A stretch of DNA of 64,000 nucleotides from Bacteroidales bacterium (GTDB lineage Bacteria > Bacteroidota > Bacteroidia > Bacteroidales > Muribaculaceae), in the NCBI GenBank assembly GCA_019416285.1, contig DXXM01000009.1, forward strand, positions 27,324 through 91,323, given 5' to 3'. The notes under the pieces are model-generated. The model was given only the letters and a program-made list of their open reading frames with translations, searched no databases and was not told the origin of the DNA. Numbering within the stretch: position 1 is the stretch's first letter; each line of letters begins with the position of its first letter. Shown here piece by piece: positions 33,730 through 42,223 of this stretch. The position numbers were made by a program, and so were the translations under genes.

Positions 33730-34338
33730 ATGAAAAAGGCCACCACTCCGCAGCTCCCCGTTTCGAAAAAATTTTATGCCGCACTGACACTCCGCATCGC
33801 CGACACCTGCCGTCTGCTGCCCGACGGCGCCGCCCTCTGCAACACCCTTATCACATTTATCGGGAGCTACATCCTTTCCGAAAAGGCCGACATGGACTCA
33901 CTCACCCTCGAGGGGCAGATTATATTCACCCTCCTGCGCCCCGAAATAGACCGTGCCGTCGAGCGCTCCTCAGCCGCACGCCGCCGTGCCGTCATCAGAA
34001 AAATCCGCGAGCAGGAACAGACCGGGAATATCGACCGCCAACTCATCGACCGACTCCGCGCCCTTCATGACTCCGGGCACAGCGCCGGTGACTCCATATC
34101 TCCAGCGACGTCCGACTCCGGCAGCGGTTACGATTCCGCCGGGCAAACCGAGCCCGTAGCCGGGAACCGTCGGGAGCGCCGCCGTCAGGAGCAGGCACGC
34201 CGCCGCAGCTCCCGCAAACGCATCATTCCCCTCACCTCACCCTCCCGCCTCGGCCACAGCGTAAACACCCCTTGCAACACCCCTTCCGGAGCCTCCAAAA
34301 GCCCATCCGAAAGCCCCTCCACGCCCTCTCCTAATTGA
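33730..34338 (+). CDS. Hypothetical protein with Ser/Arg-rich tail
   Basis: 202 residues, not confidently recognised. The first about 100 residues look globular and helical; LEGQIIFTLLRPEIDRAVERSS is loosely like DUF6291-type proteins found near phage replication modules. The remainder is low-complexity, rich in Ser, Pro and Arg. A TAAATTTG -7 element lies at 33669-33676. The ATG at 33730 begins MKKATTPQLPVSKKFY. It sits between the SRP RNA and the TonB-receptor-like gene without clear operon partners. Confidence 0.6.
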   Translation: MKKATTPQLPVSKKFYAALTLRIADTCRLLPDGAALCNTLITFIGSYILSEKADMDSLTLEGQIIFTLLRPEIDRAVERSSAARRRAVIRKIREQEQTGNIDRQLIDRLRALHDSGHSAGDSISPATSDSGSGYDSAGQTEPVAGNRRERRRQEQARRRSSRKRIIPLTSPSRLGHSVNTPCNTPSGASKSPSESPSTPSPN

Positions 34339-34412
34339 TTTCAATTAGTCCGCGCTCCGCAACCCCACGAAAATACTTAAATTTAGGTATGGTGAGAGCG
34401 CTGTTTACATAG

Positions 34413-34628
34413 TAATTTTGCAACATGTAAATGAAACGTCTCCGCGACTCCGTTTACTGAAGATAATTATACGAAATTTGATAAAAAACACTTGGACAAT
34501 AATGAATGTCCAGACTACACTGCCACAGCAGATAAGCTGGCTTCTGTAATCTATTTTTGAAATTGATGCTATTGTTTAAAACGGCGTGGCCGATGGTTGT
34601 GAAACCCTCCCCCCACGCCGGTTTTTTA
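34413..34628 (+). ncRNA. Candidate small RNA or attenuated leader before the receptor gene
   Basis: A -7 element TAATTTTG (34413-34420) is followed about 160 nt later by a strong terminator (CGGCGTGG/CCACGCCG plus six T, 34581-34628). No protein frame is convincing between them. A TGGACA/TGTCCA hairpin lies near 34493-34516. The receptor gene starts 102 bp after the terminator, so this may be an independent small RNA or a leader controlling it. Confidence 0.4.
34581..34628 (+). terminator. Rho-independent terminator upstream of the receptor gene
   Basis: Stem CGGCGTGG/CCACGCCG with a 23-base loop and six T. Confidence 0.75.
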
Positions 34629-34729
34629 TATCCCGTCTGCATTTCATAACGCCGGGACGACCTTTGGTCACTATAATTTCCACGTCACAGCCATTCAGAT
34701 TAACTTCGCTCCAAAATCAATCATACCTT

Positions 34730-36898
34730 ATGGAGCGACGCCTCACATTACCAATCCGAATCATCACAGCAACGATAGTCACGCTCGCCGAAGCTATTTT
34801 CTGCACCGCACAGACAACCCTCCCGACCGATACCTCAGCCGGAATAGCGCAACAGCATCTCGGCGAGATAGTGGTGACAGCCAGGACACCCGCAGTCAGA
34901 GTGACACCCGACAGAACAGTCTACGACCTCAAATCAACCGTAATGGGACAGAGCGGCACTCTCCTGGACGCACTCGGCTCGATACCGGGTGTGAACGTCA
35001 GCGACAACGGTTCTGTCAGTCTTTACGGAAACCGCGGAGCCACAATCAGTATCGACGGACAGAAAACCTATCTCAGAGGGCAGGAGCTCGCAAACTATCT
35101 CCGCTCACTTCCGGCATCAACTGTCAGCACAATCACTCTGCGCACAACCGCAAGCGCCAGAGATGACGCGGCAGACAAAAACGGAGTCATCGAAATATCG
35201 ACACGTCGTATCCGCGAGCGCGGCCTTACACTCGGCCTAAACGGTGGACTGTCTGCTTGGCGCAATCTCCGCGGCAACGGAAGCCTGAACCTCGCCTACA
35301 ACACCGGGCGATCGGAATTTTCACTGCTATATTCCTTTTTCGCCGCCCGACAGAGAATCCGCCTCGACATCGACCGCCATTATATAACCGATGACAACCG
35401 CATGTTCCAGACCTCATCGCGCCGACGTACCGACAATGCCCACACAGTCAAGGGTGGATGGCGATACCACTTCTCTCCAAACACATCCTTAGGGACATCA
35501 CTGAATCTCAGTCGCAACTGCCGCAACGAGTTCGGGCGCATGGACTCCAGCATCCCGCTTCTTTCCGAAATTGACTGCTCAGACAACCGTAACCGCTCGC
35601 GCTGGCGCAATCTCATGACCGACATATATCTTGACCACTGTTTCACATCAGGTGCGGAACTAATCGTCGGGATAAACCACTTCCGATACAACACTTCAGA
35701 GCACCAACTCCTCCAAAGCACTACGCCCGACACTCTCCGCAGTACAGTGGAGGGTCGTGTCCGCTGGTTTATCGACAGGATTGACTATACCCGACCTGTC
35801 GGAAAAGACATAAAATTCCAGGCAGGAATCAAAAACACCTTTGTATCCATAAACAATACCGGAATTTATTATGACCGCGGTGCCGGCGGCTGGACTCACA
35901 ATCCGGATCTTAGTTCCACTTTCCGTTACCGGGCAAACACCAACGCAGCCTACACACAGATTTCTTTCACCCGCGGCCGCTTTGCCGCGACTGTCGGCGC
36001 TCGCCTCGAACATGAAAGGCTCCACGGAACCTTTTCTGGCAACGAGGCCGCCGCCGACACCTCTTACAGAATCAATACCTTCGACATCGTACCGGCCGCT
36101 GAAATAAAATATCTCACACCGGGCGGCGCAGCTTTTATGCTCTCCTATTCACGGCGTGTCGACAGGCCGAACTACGCAGATCTGAATCCATTCATATACG
36201 TGTTTGACGAATACACTCATGCCGGAGGCAATATCCATCTGCACTCCTCGACGTCCGACAATCTTCAGTTAGGTTTTTCCCATGGCGGACGACTTCAGTG
36301 CGCCCTGTTCCTGACCTACTCTGCGGACGCCATAATGAAAAGCTATCATGAGATTTCCGACCGCTGCGTATATGTCGCAGCTGAAAACCTCCCCTATTAT
36401 CTTCAGACAGGCCTCCGCCTGATACTCGCCAACCAGCCTATAGGCCGCCGGTGGAATATAACCGTCACCGCCATCGGGCTCTACAATCGCTATGACTGGT
36501 ACGACGGCCCGCAACGCGAGTCAACTCGGCGTCTCACTCCCATAGTCAGCCTCGACAACAGGTTTGAGCTCGGTGCAGGGTGTAACGCCGAACTCAAAGC
36601 CGCCTACACGGGAAAAATGGCCTACGGTCAAGTCCTTCTCCGGCCATTTGGCAGTATCGACGCTGCTGTCCGCAAAAGTTTCATGAAACGCAAGGCATCC
36701 GTGACACTCTTCATCCGTGACATCCTCGCAACAAACAAAACCGGAACGACAATCAGGCTCGGCGGACGCACATCCTTCTTCGAAGAAACGGAATTCAGAC
36801 GCATCGCAGGCTTCTCGTTCAGCTACAAATTCCACACCGGACGCAAATCATCTGGCTCCAGTGTCCCCGTAGGCCCCGAAGAGCTCGAAAGGCTTTGA
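34730..36898 (+). CDS. TonB-dependent-receptor-like outer-membrane beta-barrel
   Basis: 722 residues from ATG 34730, which begins a signal peptide (MERRLTLPIRIITATIVTLA); the open frame upstream is non-coding and crosses a terminator. An N-terminal plug-like domain (about 40-140: LGEIVVTARTPAVRV, DALGSIPGVNVSDNGSVSLYG) leads into a barrel of the outer-membrane-protein beta-barrel 3 type. There is no SusD-like gene next to it, so it is not a standard glycan importer pair. A LytS/LytT pair follows 30 bp downstream, suggesting linked control or signalling. Confidence 0.85.
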   Translation: MERRLTLPIRIITATIVTLAEAIFCTAQTTLPTDTSAGIAQQHLGEIVVTARTPAVRVTPDRTVYDLKSTVMGQSGTLLDALGSIPGVNVSDNGSVSLYGNRGATISIDGQKTYLRGQELANYLRSLPASTVSTITLRTTASARDDAADKNGVIEISTRRIRERGLTLGLNGGLSAWRNLRGNGSLNLAYNTGRSEFSLLYSFFAARQRIRLDIDRHYITDDNRMFQTSSRRRTDNAHTVKGGWRYHFSPNTSLGTSLNLSRNCRNEFGRMDSSIPLLSEIDCSDNRNRSRWRNLMTDIYLDHCFTSGAELIVGINHFRYNTSEHQLLQSTTPDTLRSTVEGRVRWFIDRIDYTRPVGKDIKFQAGIKNTFVSINNTGIYYDRGAGGWTHNPDLSSTFRYRANTNAAYTQISFTRGRFAATVGARLEHERLHGTFSGNEAAADTSYRINTFDIVPAAEIKYLTPGGAAFMLSYSRRVDRPNYADLNPFIYVFDEYTHAGGNIHLHSSTSDNLQLGFSHGGRLQCALFLTYSADAIMKSYHEISDRCVYVAAENLPYYLQTGLRLILANQPIGRRWNITVTAIGLYNRYDWYDGPQRESTRRLTPIVSLDNRFELGAGCNAELKAAYTGKMAYGQVLLRPFGSIDAAVRKSFMKRKASVTLFIRDILATNKTGTTIRLGGRTSFFEETEFRRIAGFSFSYKFHTGRKSSGSSVPVGPEELERL

Positions 36899-36928
36899 GT
36901 TTCGGGTATTTTCGTGTAATTTTGAGTT

Positions 36929-37975
36929 ATGAAACGTATCCTCAACTCCCTTGGACGCTCCTTTGTGCTTGCGGCAATCCTGTTCAGTGTCATACGTCTT
37001 TCCCATGACCTGACCATAGGCGAAAATTACTGGCATATCCACACTCGCACCTTCATCATGGCAGAGCTGCTGATGACGTGGGGCTATTCGTTTATTGCGG
37101 TGCTCCTCACTCCGGTACTGATAAGTTTCGGGCACCGTTGTCTCTGTGCGGCCACCGAGTATCTCATTGTGGCTCTTTTCGCTACCGCGTGTGCTCTGAG
37201 CGCGATGTCAGTGTCACACAATATCGACCCGGACAATATGACTTTCACCCAGATAATTCTTCCGCTCACCGTAACCGTTCTCTTCACCTGTCTTTACTAT
37301 TCATATTGCCGCAGCAATGAGCGTGACCGCAGACTCACCCGTCAGGCCATCACTCTCGAAAAAACACGCAGCGAGCAACTTGCCGTTGAACTGCGGCTGC
37401 TGCGGACACAGTATCATCCCCACTTCCTCTTCAACATGCTCAACACAATCTATGTGCAGATTGACGAAGACAATGAGGCTGCACGCAGCACAGTGGAATC
37501 ACTCTCCGAAGTGCTCCGCTATCAGCTCTATTCTCCGGAAAAGCCTGTCAGGATAACGAGTGAGATAGATGTGTTGAAAAAATTCATCAGCCTCTGTTCA
37601 TTGCGCACAAGCCGCTCCCTGCATCTTGATACCGATATTGTCCTGCCGTACGAATCTGCCGGACTGTTCATATATCCCCTCCTGCTCATACCGCTCGTCG
37701 AAAACGCGTTCAAACATGTCGGTGGTGACTACCGCATCTGCATTTCATTCGGCCTCACCGACGCGTCAATGCTGTGCCTGCATGTGGTCAACTCTCTTCC
37801 GCAAACTGACGGCACCCATCGCACGGAAGCGGCGGGACTCGGACTCGACAACCTCAGGCGCCGCCTCGCCCTCCTCTATCCCGGGCCGTCGCACTCGCTG
37901 GTTCTTGAAAAAGAATCAGACTCCTTTCATGCAACACTAACCCTAAAACCCATCTACTCCAGCCTGCCGACATGA
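36929..37975 (+). CDS. LytS-type sensor histidine kinase
   Basis: 348 residues. Four membrane spans occupy about 10-125. The cytoplasmic part carries the His_kinase motif QYHPHFLFNML (likely phosphorylated H165) and an ATPase end with LVENAFKHVGG and GLGLDNLRRRL. It would phosphorylate the LytTR regulator encoded next; the genes overlap by 4 bp (ATGA). The sensing part is only the membrane block, with no large periplasmic domain, so the signal is likely sensed in or at the membrane. Confidence 0.92.
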   Translation: MKRILNSLGRSFVLAAILFSVIRLSHDLTIGENYWHIHTRTFIMAELLMTWGYSFIAVLLTPVLISFGHRCLCAATEYLIVALFATACALSAMSVSHNIDPDNMTFTQIILPLTVTVLFTCLYYSYCRSNERDRRLTRQAITLEKTRSEQLAVELRLLRTQYHPHFLFNMLNTIYVQIDEDNEAARSTVESLSEVLRYQLYSPEKPVRITSEIDVLKKFISLCSLRTSRSLHLDTDIVLPYESAGLFIYPLLLIPLVENAFKHVGGDYRICISFGLTDASMLCLHVVNSLPQTDGTHRTEAAGLGLDNLRRRLALLYPGPSHSLVLEKESDSFHATLTLKPIYSSLPT

Positions 37976-38670
37976 ACCGAAATATCCGCTGCCTGATAGT
38001 CGATGACGAGCCAATAGCACGCGAAGGCCTCGCCCGCTACATCAGCCGCACAGACTGGCTTGAAAACATCGGAGAGTGCGAGGATGCACTGCAACTCAAT
38101 TCTCTCCTTAAATCAGGTGAATCCGTTGACTTGATTTTCCTTGATATCGAGATGCCTTTCATTTCCGGCCTTGACTACATAGCCACTCTTGTTGACCCGC
38201 CTATGGTTATCATCACCACCGCCTACGGAGAGTTTGCGCTGAAAGGCTATGAGCTCGATGTGATTGACTATCTGCTGAAACCCGTCTCTTTTCCGAGATT
38301 TCTGAAAGCGGTGACGAAAGCTCGCGATTTTTTCAACTGTCACACTGGCGTCAGGAACCGCGATTTCATGTTTTTGCGTGCCGACCGAAAGCTCCATAAA
38401 GTCCGTTTTGCCGATATTCTTTACATCGAGGCCGTGGAAAACTATGTAAAGGTCGTCACTGCGGATAGTGTCATCGTAACCCGGACTCCGTTACACTCGC
38501 TCCTCACCGAGCTGCCTGCGACGGGCTTCTTACGCATCCACAAATCCTACGTGGTCAACATGGACCATGTCACCTGCATAGAAGGCAATATGCTCATCCT
38601 GCCCGGAGCCACAATTCAGGTTTCCAGGTCATACAGAGCCACACTCGAAGCCTGGATAGAAGGACGCTGA
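37972..38670 (+). CDS. LytR/AlgR-family response regulator
   Basis: 232 residues. The receiver domain (about 5-120) has the acidic pair DDE at 11-13, the phospho-accepting D58 in LIFLDIEMP, and K in LLKPVSF. A LytTR DNA-binding domain (about 130-230) includes DILYIEAVENYVKVVT and FLRIHKSYVVNM. It overlaps the kinase gene by 4 bp. Target promoters are not evident; the receptor gene upstream is a natural candidate. Confidence 0.93.
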   Translation: MNRNIRCLIVDDEPIAREGLARYISRTDWLENIGECEDALQLNSLLKSGESVDLIFLDIEMPFISGLDYIATLVDPPMVIITTAYGEFALKGYELDVIDYLLKPVSFPRFLKAVTKARDFFNCHTGVRNRDFMFLRADRKLHKVRFADILYIEAVENYVKVVTADSVIVTRTPLHSLLTELPATGFLRIHKSYVVNMDHVTCIEGNMLILPGATIQVSRSYRATLEAWIEGR

Positions 38671-38737
38671 ATACCCTGCGGACTGTCGGATTCCGGCAGG
38701 ATTCCGCGGAAAGATTAATCCACTTGAATAAAAAGCA

Positions 38738-38779
38738 CAGTTCCTGTATTTGCTATTCTCGTTGCAAACACAGGAACTG
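38738..38779 (-). repeat. 42-nt conserved stem-loop, copy B (3' of the CE12-like gene)
   Basis: Read on the minus strand: CAGTTCCTGTGTTTGC...GCAAATACAGGAACTG, followed by a TTTTT run. It differs from the other copies mainly by paired stem changes. It lies 29 bp past the stop of the esterase gene and is also downstream of the convergent regulator gene. Confidence 0.9.
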
Positions 38780-38807
38780 TTTCTTAAATTCTAAATAAAA
38801 TAAAGTC

Positions 38808-39659
38808 TTACTTATTGAGGTTGTAGACCGTGCGGCGGATGTAGGGGCGCAGGGTCGGAACCTTCTCGGCGAGAGCGTTGACCGCCAGGCGCGACACGAC
38901 AATGCCGCCGAACACATTCAGGTGAGTATTGTCGATGCGTCCGTTGGGCGCGAACTCATAGACACCCACCGGCATCCACATGTAAAGCGACTTAGAGGCA
39001 TCCTTGCCGAGACCCTGCACAAGTTCGTGGGTCAGAGCGTTCATGTCGACGAAAGCCACACCCATCTCCTCGGCCACATTGCAGGGAGCTATGCGGTAAT
39101 CTCCGTGGGTATCCACAAGAGTGTCACCCTCGGCAGGATAATTCTCAAGACCCTTCTTCCAGGTTTTCTGTCGGTCGTCGGTCTGAGCCGCAGCTATACC
39201 GTTGGCAGGGAAATTGCGGCGCACAATCGAATTCATCAGAATCGGCGTTCCACCCTTCTCGCGGGTCTCGTTCACGAATTTCTTCAGATTAGCATCGAAA
39301 GTCGAGCCGGGCACCGTGTAGCGGTCAGGACTCTTGGCCTTCTCGTCATTGTGGCCGAACTGGATAATCACATAGTCGCCCGGGCGGATCTGCTCGCGCA
39401 CCTTCTCCCAGCGCCCCTCGTCGATAAAACTCTTCGACGAGCGACCGTTGACAGCATGATTGTCAACCTTTATCGGACCCTCGAAATAGATGGGAAGCAT
39501 CTGACCCCATCCGCGTTCCTGATTCTCCTTGTCGAGAGGCTTATTGGCCATAGTCGAATCGCCGATCATAAACACAGTGACAGAATCGGCAGGCACCTGC
39601 GCCGTCGCCGCCATAGCCGGCAGCGCCAGAGCGATAAACAGTGATGAAAGAAATTTCAT
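38808..39659 (-). CDS. SGNH-type rhamnogalacturonan acetylesterase (CE12-like)
   Basis: 283 residues with a signal peptide (about 1-20). SGNH blocks are all visible: FMIGDSTMAN (catalytic Ser in GDS), HAVNGRSSKSF, IIQFGHNDEK and DNTHLNVFGG (Asp-x-x-His). This layout fits rhamnogalacturonan acetylesterases, which remove acetyl groups from galacturonic acid so that lyases and hydrolases can act. It is transcribed away from the adjacent hydrolase cluster. A conserved hairpin follows its stop. Confidence 0.9.
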   Translation of the reverse strand: MKFLSSLFIALALPAMAATAQVPADSVTVFMIGDSTMANKPLDKENQERGWGQMLPIYFEGPIKVDNHAVNGRSSKSFIDEGRWEKVREQIRPGDYVIIQFGHNDEKAKSPDRYTVPGSTFDANLKKFVNETREKGGTPILMNSIVRRNFPANGIAAAQTDDRQKTWKKGLENYPAEGDTLVDTHGDYRIAPCNVAEEMGVAFVDMNALTHELVQGLGKDASKSLYMWMPVGVYEFAPNGRIDNTHLNVFGGIVVSRLAVNALAEKVPTLRPYIRRTVYNLNK

Positions 39660-39855
39660 GATAACTGGTTATTATCTAAGGTAATGATTAATTAAAATTC
39701 ATATCCATGCAGTCACCGGCATCACACCCGACACCGTAACCACCTGCAAATTTAGCCATAATATCCGTTTCAAAGTAACAGCCCCAAGCAATCAGCGCCT
39801 AATCATTAATGTTTTTTAACAATACATTCCTGAATTTATCATTTCATAATTTAAA

Positions 39856-39887
39856 ATTGATTGTTTGGTGGAAAAGTGGTAACTTTG
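39856..39887 (+). promoter_or_regulatory. Promoter of the rhamnogalacturonan hydrolase cluster
   Basis: ATTG (39856-39859), 20 bp, TAACTTTG (39880-39887), 48 bp before the first ATG. Confidence 0.55.
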
Positions 39888-39934
39888 CGGAAAGTTTTTT
39901 ACCTTAAACCGACCATATCATAGACTTAAATCCG

Positions 39935-42040
39935 ATGAGTTTTAAGAATTTTATCTGTGCAGCGGCGCTGTGTGCGTCGATGCAGGTTTTTGTTGCTTGC
40001 GGGAAGGCTTCGGCCATCGACCGTCAGGCACTCGTGGAGCGCAACAATCCCCACATCACGTCAATCGACACTTTGGCGTCGCTTTCGGTGGGCAATGGTG
40101 AGTTTGCCGTCACTGTCGACGTCACCGGCCTCCAGACTTTCCCCGAGCTTTACCGCAACGGTGTGCCCCTGGGCACTCAGAGCCAGTGGGGATGGCACAG
40201 TTTCCCCAACCCCGACAGCCTCAGATTCGAGGAAACACTCAAGGATTATGACTTCGGACGCGGCCGCACGGAGCCTTATGCCGTGCAGTTCAACGAGAAG
40301 GGACGTCAGCACGACGCAGCCAACTGGTATCGCGTCAATCCCCACCGCCTCCACCTCGGAGCGCTCGGCTTCGCGGACCTCAAACCCGAACGGATAAGCG
40401 ACATCGACCAGACCCTCGATATGTGGAACGGTGAAATCCGCTCCGATTTCAAGGTCGACGGCTCGCCGGTGAGCGTGCGCACCTATGTGCATCCCCAGGC
40501 CGACATGGTGGCCGCCTCCATACGGTCGGAAAAGCGTCTGCCCGTGAGCCTACGTCTCCCCTACCCGACCGGAGGCCACTGCGACGACGCCTGCAACTGG
40601 AGCGCCGATTCGCTTCACCTGACTGAAATCATAAGCTCCGACGCTACCCACGCCGTCCTCCGCCACACTCTCGACTCGACGGCCTATTATATCAACCTCG
40701 CATGGACCGGTGCGGAAGCCCCGGTGATGACCGGACGCAACACCGCCACCATCACCCCGACCGCCGACGAATGGACCATTACCGCTACATTCACCCCCGA
40801 GGCGCCGGAGAATGCCAACGCCTCTCTCGCCGACACACGCAAGGCTTCGTCGGACTATTGGACCGACTTCTGGAGCAAGGGCGGAGTTGTGGATTTCAGC
40901 CACTGCACCGACCCGCGCGCAGCCGAACTGGAGCGCCGCGTAGTGCTCTCGCAATATCTCCTTGCCATCCAGTGTGCAGGCTCGACACCTCCACAGGAAA
41001 CGGGCCTCACCTACAACTCATGGTTCGGAAAATTCCACATGGAAATGATATGGTGGCATCAGGCACAGTTCGCCCTGTGGGGCCACGAGGACCTGCTCGA
41101 CCGCACCCTCCCCTGGTATGAGACCTCGGCCGGTGTAGCCCGCGACATCGCCGCCCGACAGGGTTTCAAGGGCCTCCGCTGGATGAAGATGACCGACCCA
41201 TCGGGCATCGAGGCTCCGTCGAAGGTCGGCTCCTTCCTCATCTGGCAGCAGCCCCACCTCATCTATCTCGCCGAACTCCTCTACCGCGCCCGTCCCGACT
41301 CGGCGCTCATCAACAGATACTACGATCTCGTGCAGGGTACCGCGGAATTCATGGCCGATTTCGTCGACAAGGATTCACTCGGACGCTCGACTCTGCGCGG
41401 CATCATACCCGCACAGGAAACTCTCCGCGCAGCCGAGACTGTCAATCCGCCTTTCGAGCTCGCCTACTGGCACTTTGCCCTCAACACCGCACAGAAATGG
41501 CGCGAGCGCAAGGGTGAGCCCCGCGTGGCCGAGTGGGACGACATCGTGGCCACTCTTTCGCCTCTCGCAGCCAAAGACAGCCTCTATCTCGCAGCAGAGA
41601 CAGCACCTGAAACATACAGCGACATCCGTCTGACCTCCGACCACATGGCTGTGCTTGCCGCCGTCGGCATCCTTCCCAACTCGCCGCTGGTCAAGGCTGA
41701 CATCATGGACAACACTTTCGACTGGGTTTACGACAACTGGAACTGGGACAAGACCTGGGGCTGGGACTACCCGACAACTGCCATGAACGCCGTGCGCCTC
41801 GGCCATCCCGAAAAGGCTGTCAACGCCCTGCTCATGGACAAGCGCACCAATACCTATCTCCCCAACGGACATAACTATCAGGACAAGCGTCTGCGCTGCT
41901 ACCTGCCCGGCAACGGCGGTCTGCTGACCACCGTGGCGCTCATGTGTGCCGGATGGGACGGCTGCGAGACCGAAAATCCCGGCTTCCCGAAAGACGGCAC
42001 CTGGGATGTTCGCTGGGAAGGCCTCAAGCCGTTGCCCTGA
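39935..42040 (+). CDS. Lipoprotein alpha/alpha-barrel glycoside hydrolase-like protein
   Basis: 701 residues with a lipobox at C22 (FVACGK). An N-terminal beta-sandwich (about 35-290, SVGNGEFAVTVDVTG) is followed by an (alpha/alpha)6-type domain (about 315-690: YNSWFGKFHMEMIWWHQAQFALWG, here in part as KFHMEMIWWH; WDYPTTAMNAVRLG). This two-domain plan resembles GH95/GH65-like enzymes, but I cannot assign a family. It starts the plus-strand cluster with DUF4450, GH106 and GH105, so a rhamnogalacturonan side chain or backbone substrate is likely by context. Confidence 0.72.
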   Translation: MSFKNFICAAALCASMQVFVACGKASAIDRQALVERNNPHITSIDTLASLSVGNGEFAVTVDVTGLQTFPELYRNGVPLGTQSQWGWHSFPNPDSLRFEETLKDYDFGRGRTEPYAVQFNEKGRQHDAANWYRVNPHRLHLGALGFADLKPERISDIDQTLDMWNGEIRSDFKVDGSPVSVRTYVHPQADMVAASIRSEKRLPVSLRLPYPTGGHCDDACNWSADSLHLTEIISSDATHAVLRHTLDSTAYYINLAWTGAEAPVMTGRNTATITPTADEWTITATFTPEAPENANASLADTRKASSDYWTDFWSKGGVVDFSHCTDPRAAELERRVVLSQYLLAIQCAGSTPPQETGLTYNSWFGKFHMEMIWWHQAQFALWGHEDLLDRTLPWYETSAGVARDIAARQGFKGLRWMKMTDPSGIEAPSKVGSFLIWQQPHLIYLAELLYRARPDSALINRYYDLVQGTAEFMADFVDKDSLGRSTLRGIIPAQETLRAAETVNPPFELAYWHFALNTAQKWRERKGEPRVAEWDDIVATLSPLAAKDSLYLAAETAPETYSDIRLTSDHMAVLAAVGILPNSPLVKADIMDNTFDWVYDNWNWDKTWGWDYPTTAMNAVRLGHPEKAVNALLMDKRTNTYLPNGHNYQDKRLRCYLPGNGGLLTTVALMCAGWDGCETENPGFPKDGTWDVRWEGLKPLP

Positions 42041-42070
42041 CGGGAAGAAAAAGGAGGGTGAGTTTGGTTT

Positions 42071-42130
42071 TGGTTAGCTTTGATTGGTCAAATTAGCCCA
42101 ATTAGGCTAATTAGTCCAATTGGACTAAAA
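42071..42130. repeat. AT-rich palindromic repeat stretch
   Basis: Short units such as TTGATTGGTCAAATTAGCCC and a perfect 18-base palindrome TTAGTCCAATTGGACTAA (42111-42128). It is built from the same CCAATTGG word as the tandem repeat at 20078-20185. It fills the gap before the DUF4450 gene. Confidence 0.7.
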
Positions 42131-42223
42131 TCAGAGTTATCAGAGCTCTCAGAGTAATCAAAGCTATCGGGCTATCACCTCCAGGTTTCTTCCACTTTAC
42201 TAAACTCAATCAACCATTTATTT

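Noticed and set aside
34586..34729. N-terminal extension of the receptor gene
   Set aside because: It would cross a strong terminator, and the signal peptide begins at 34730.
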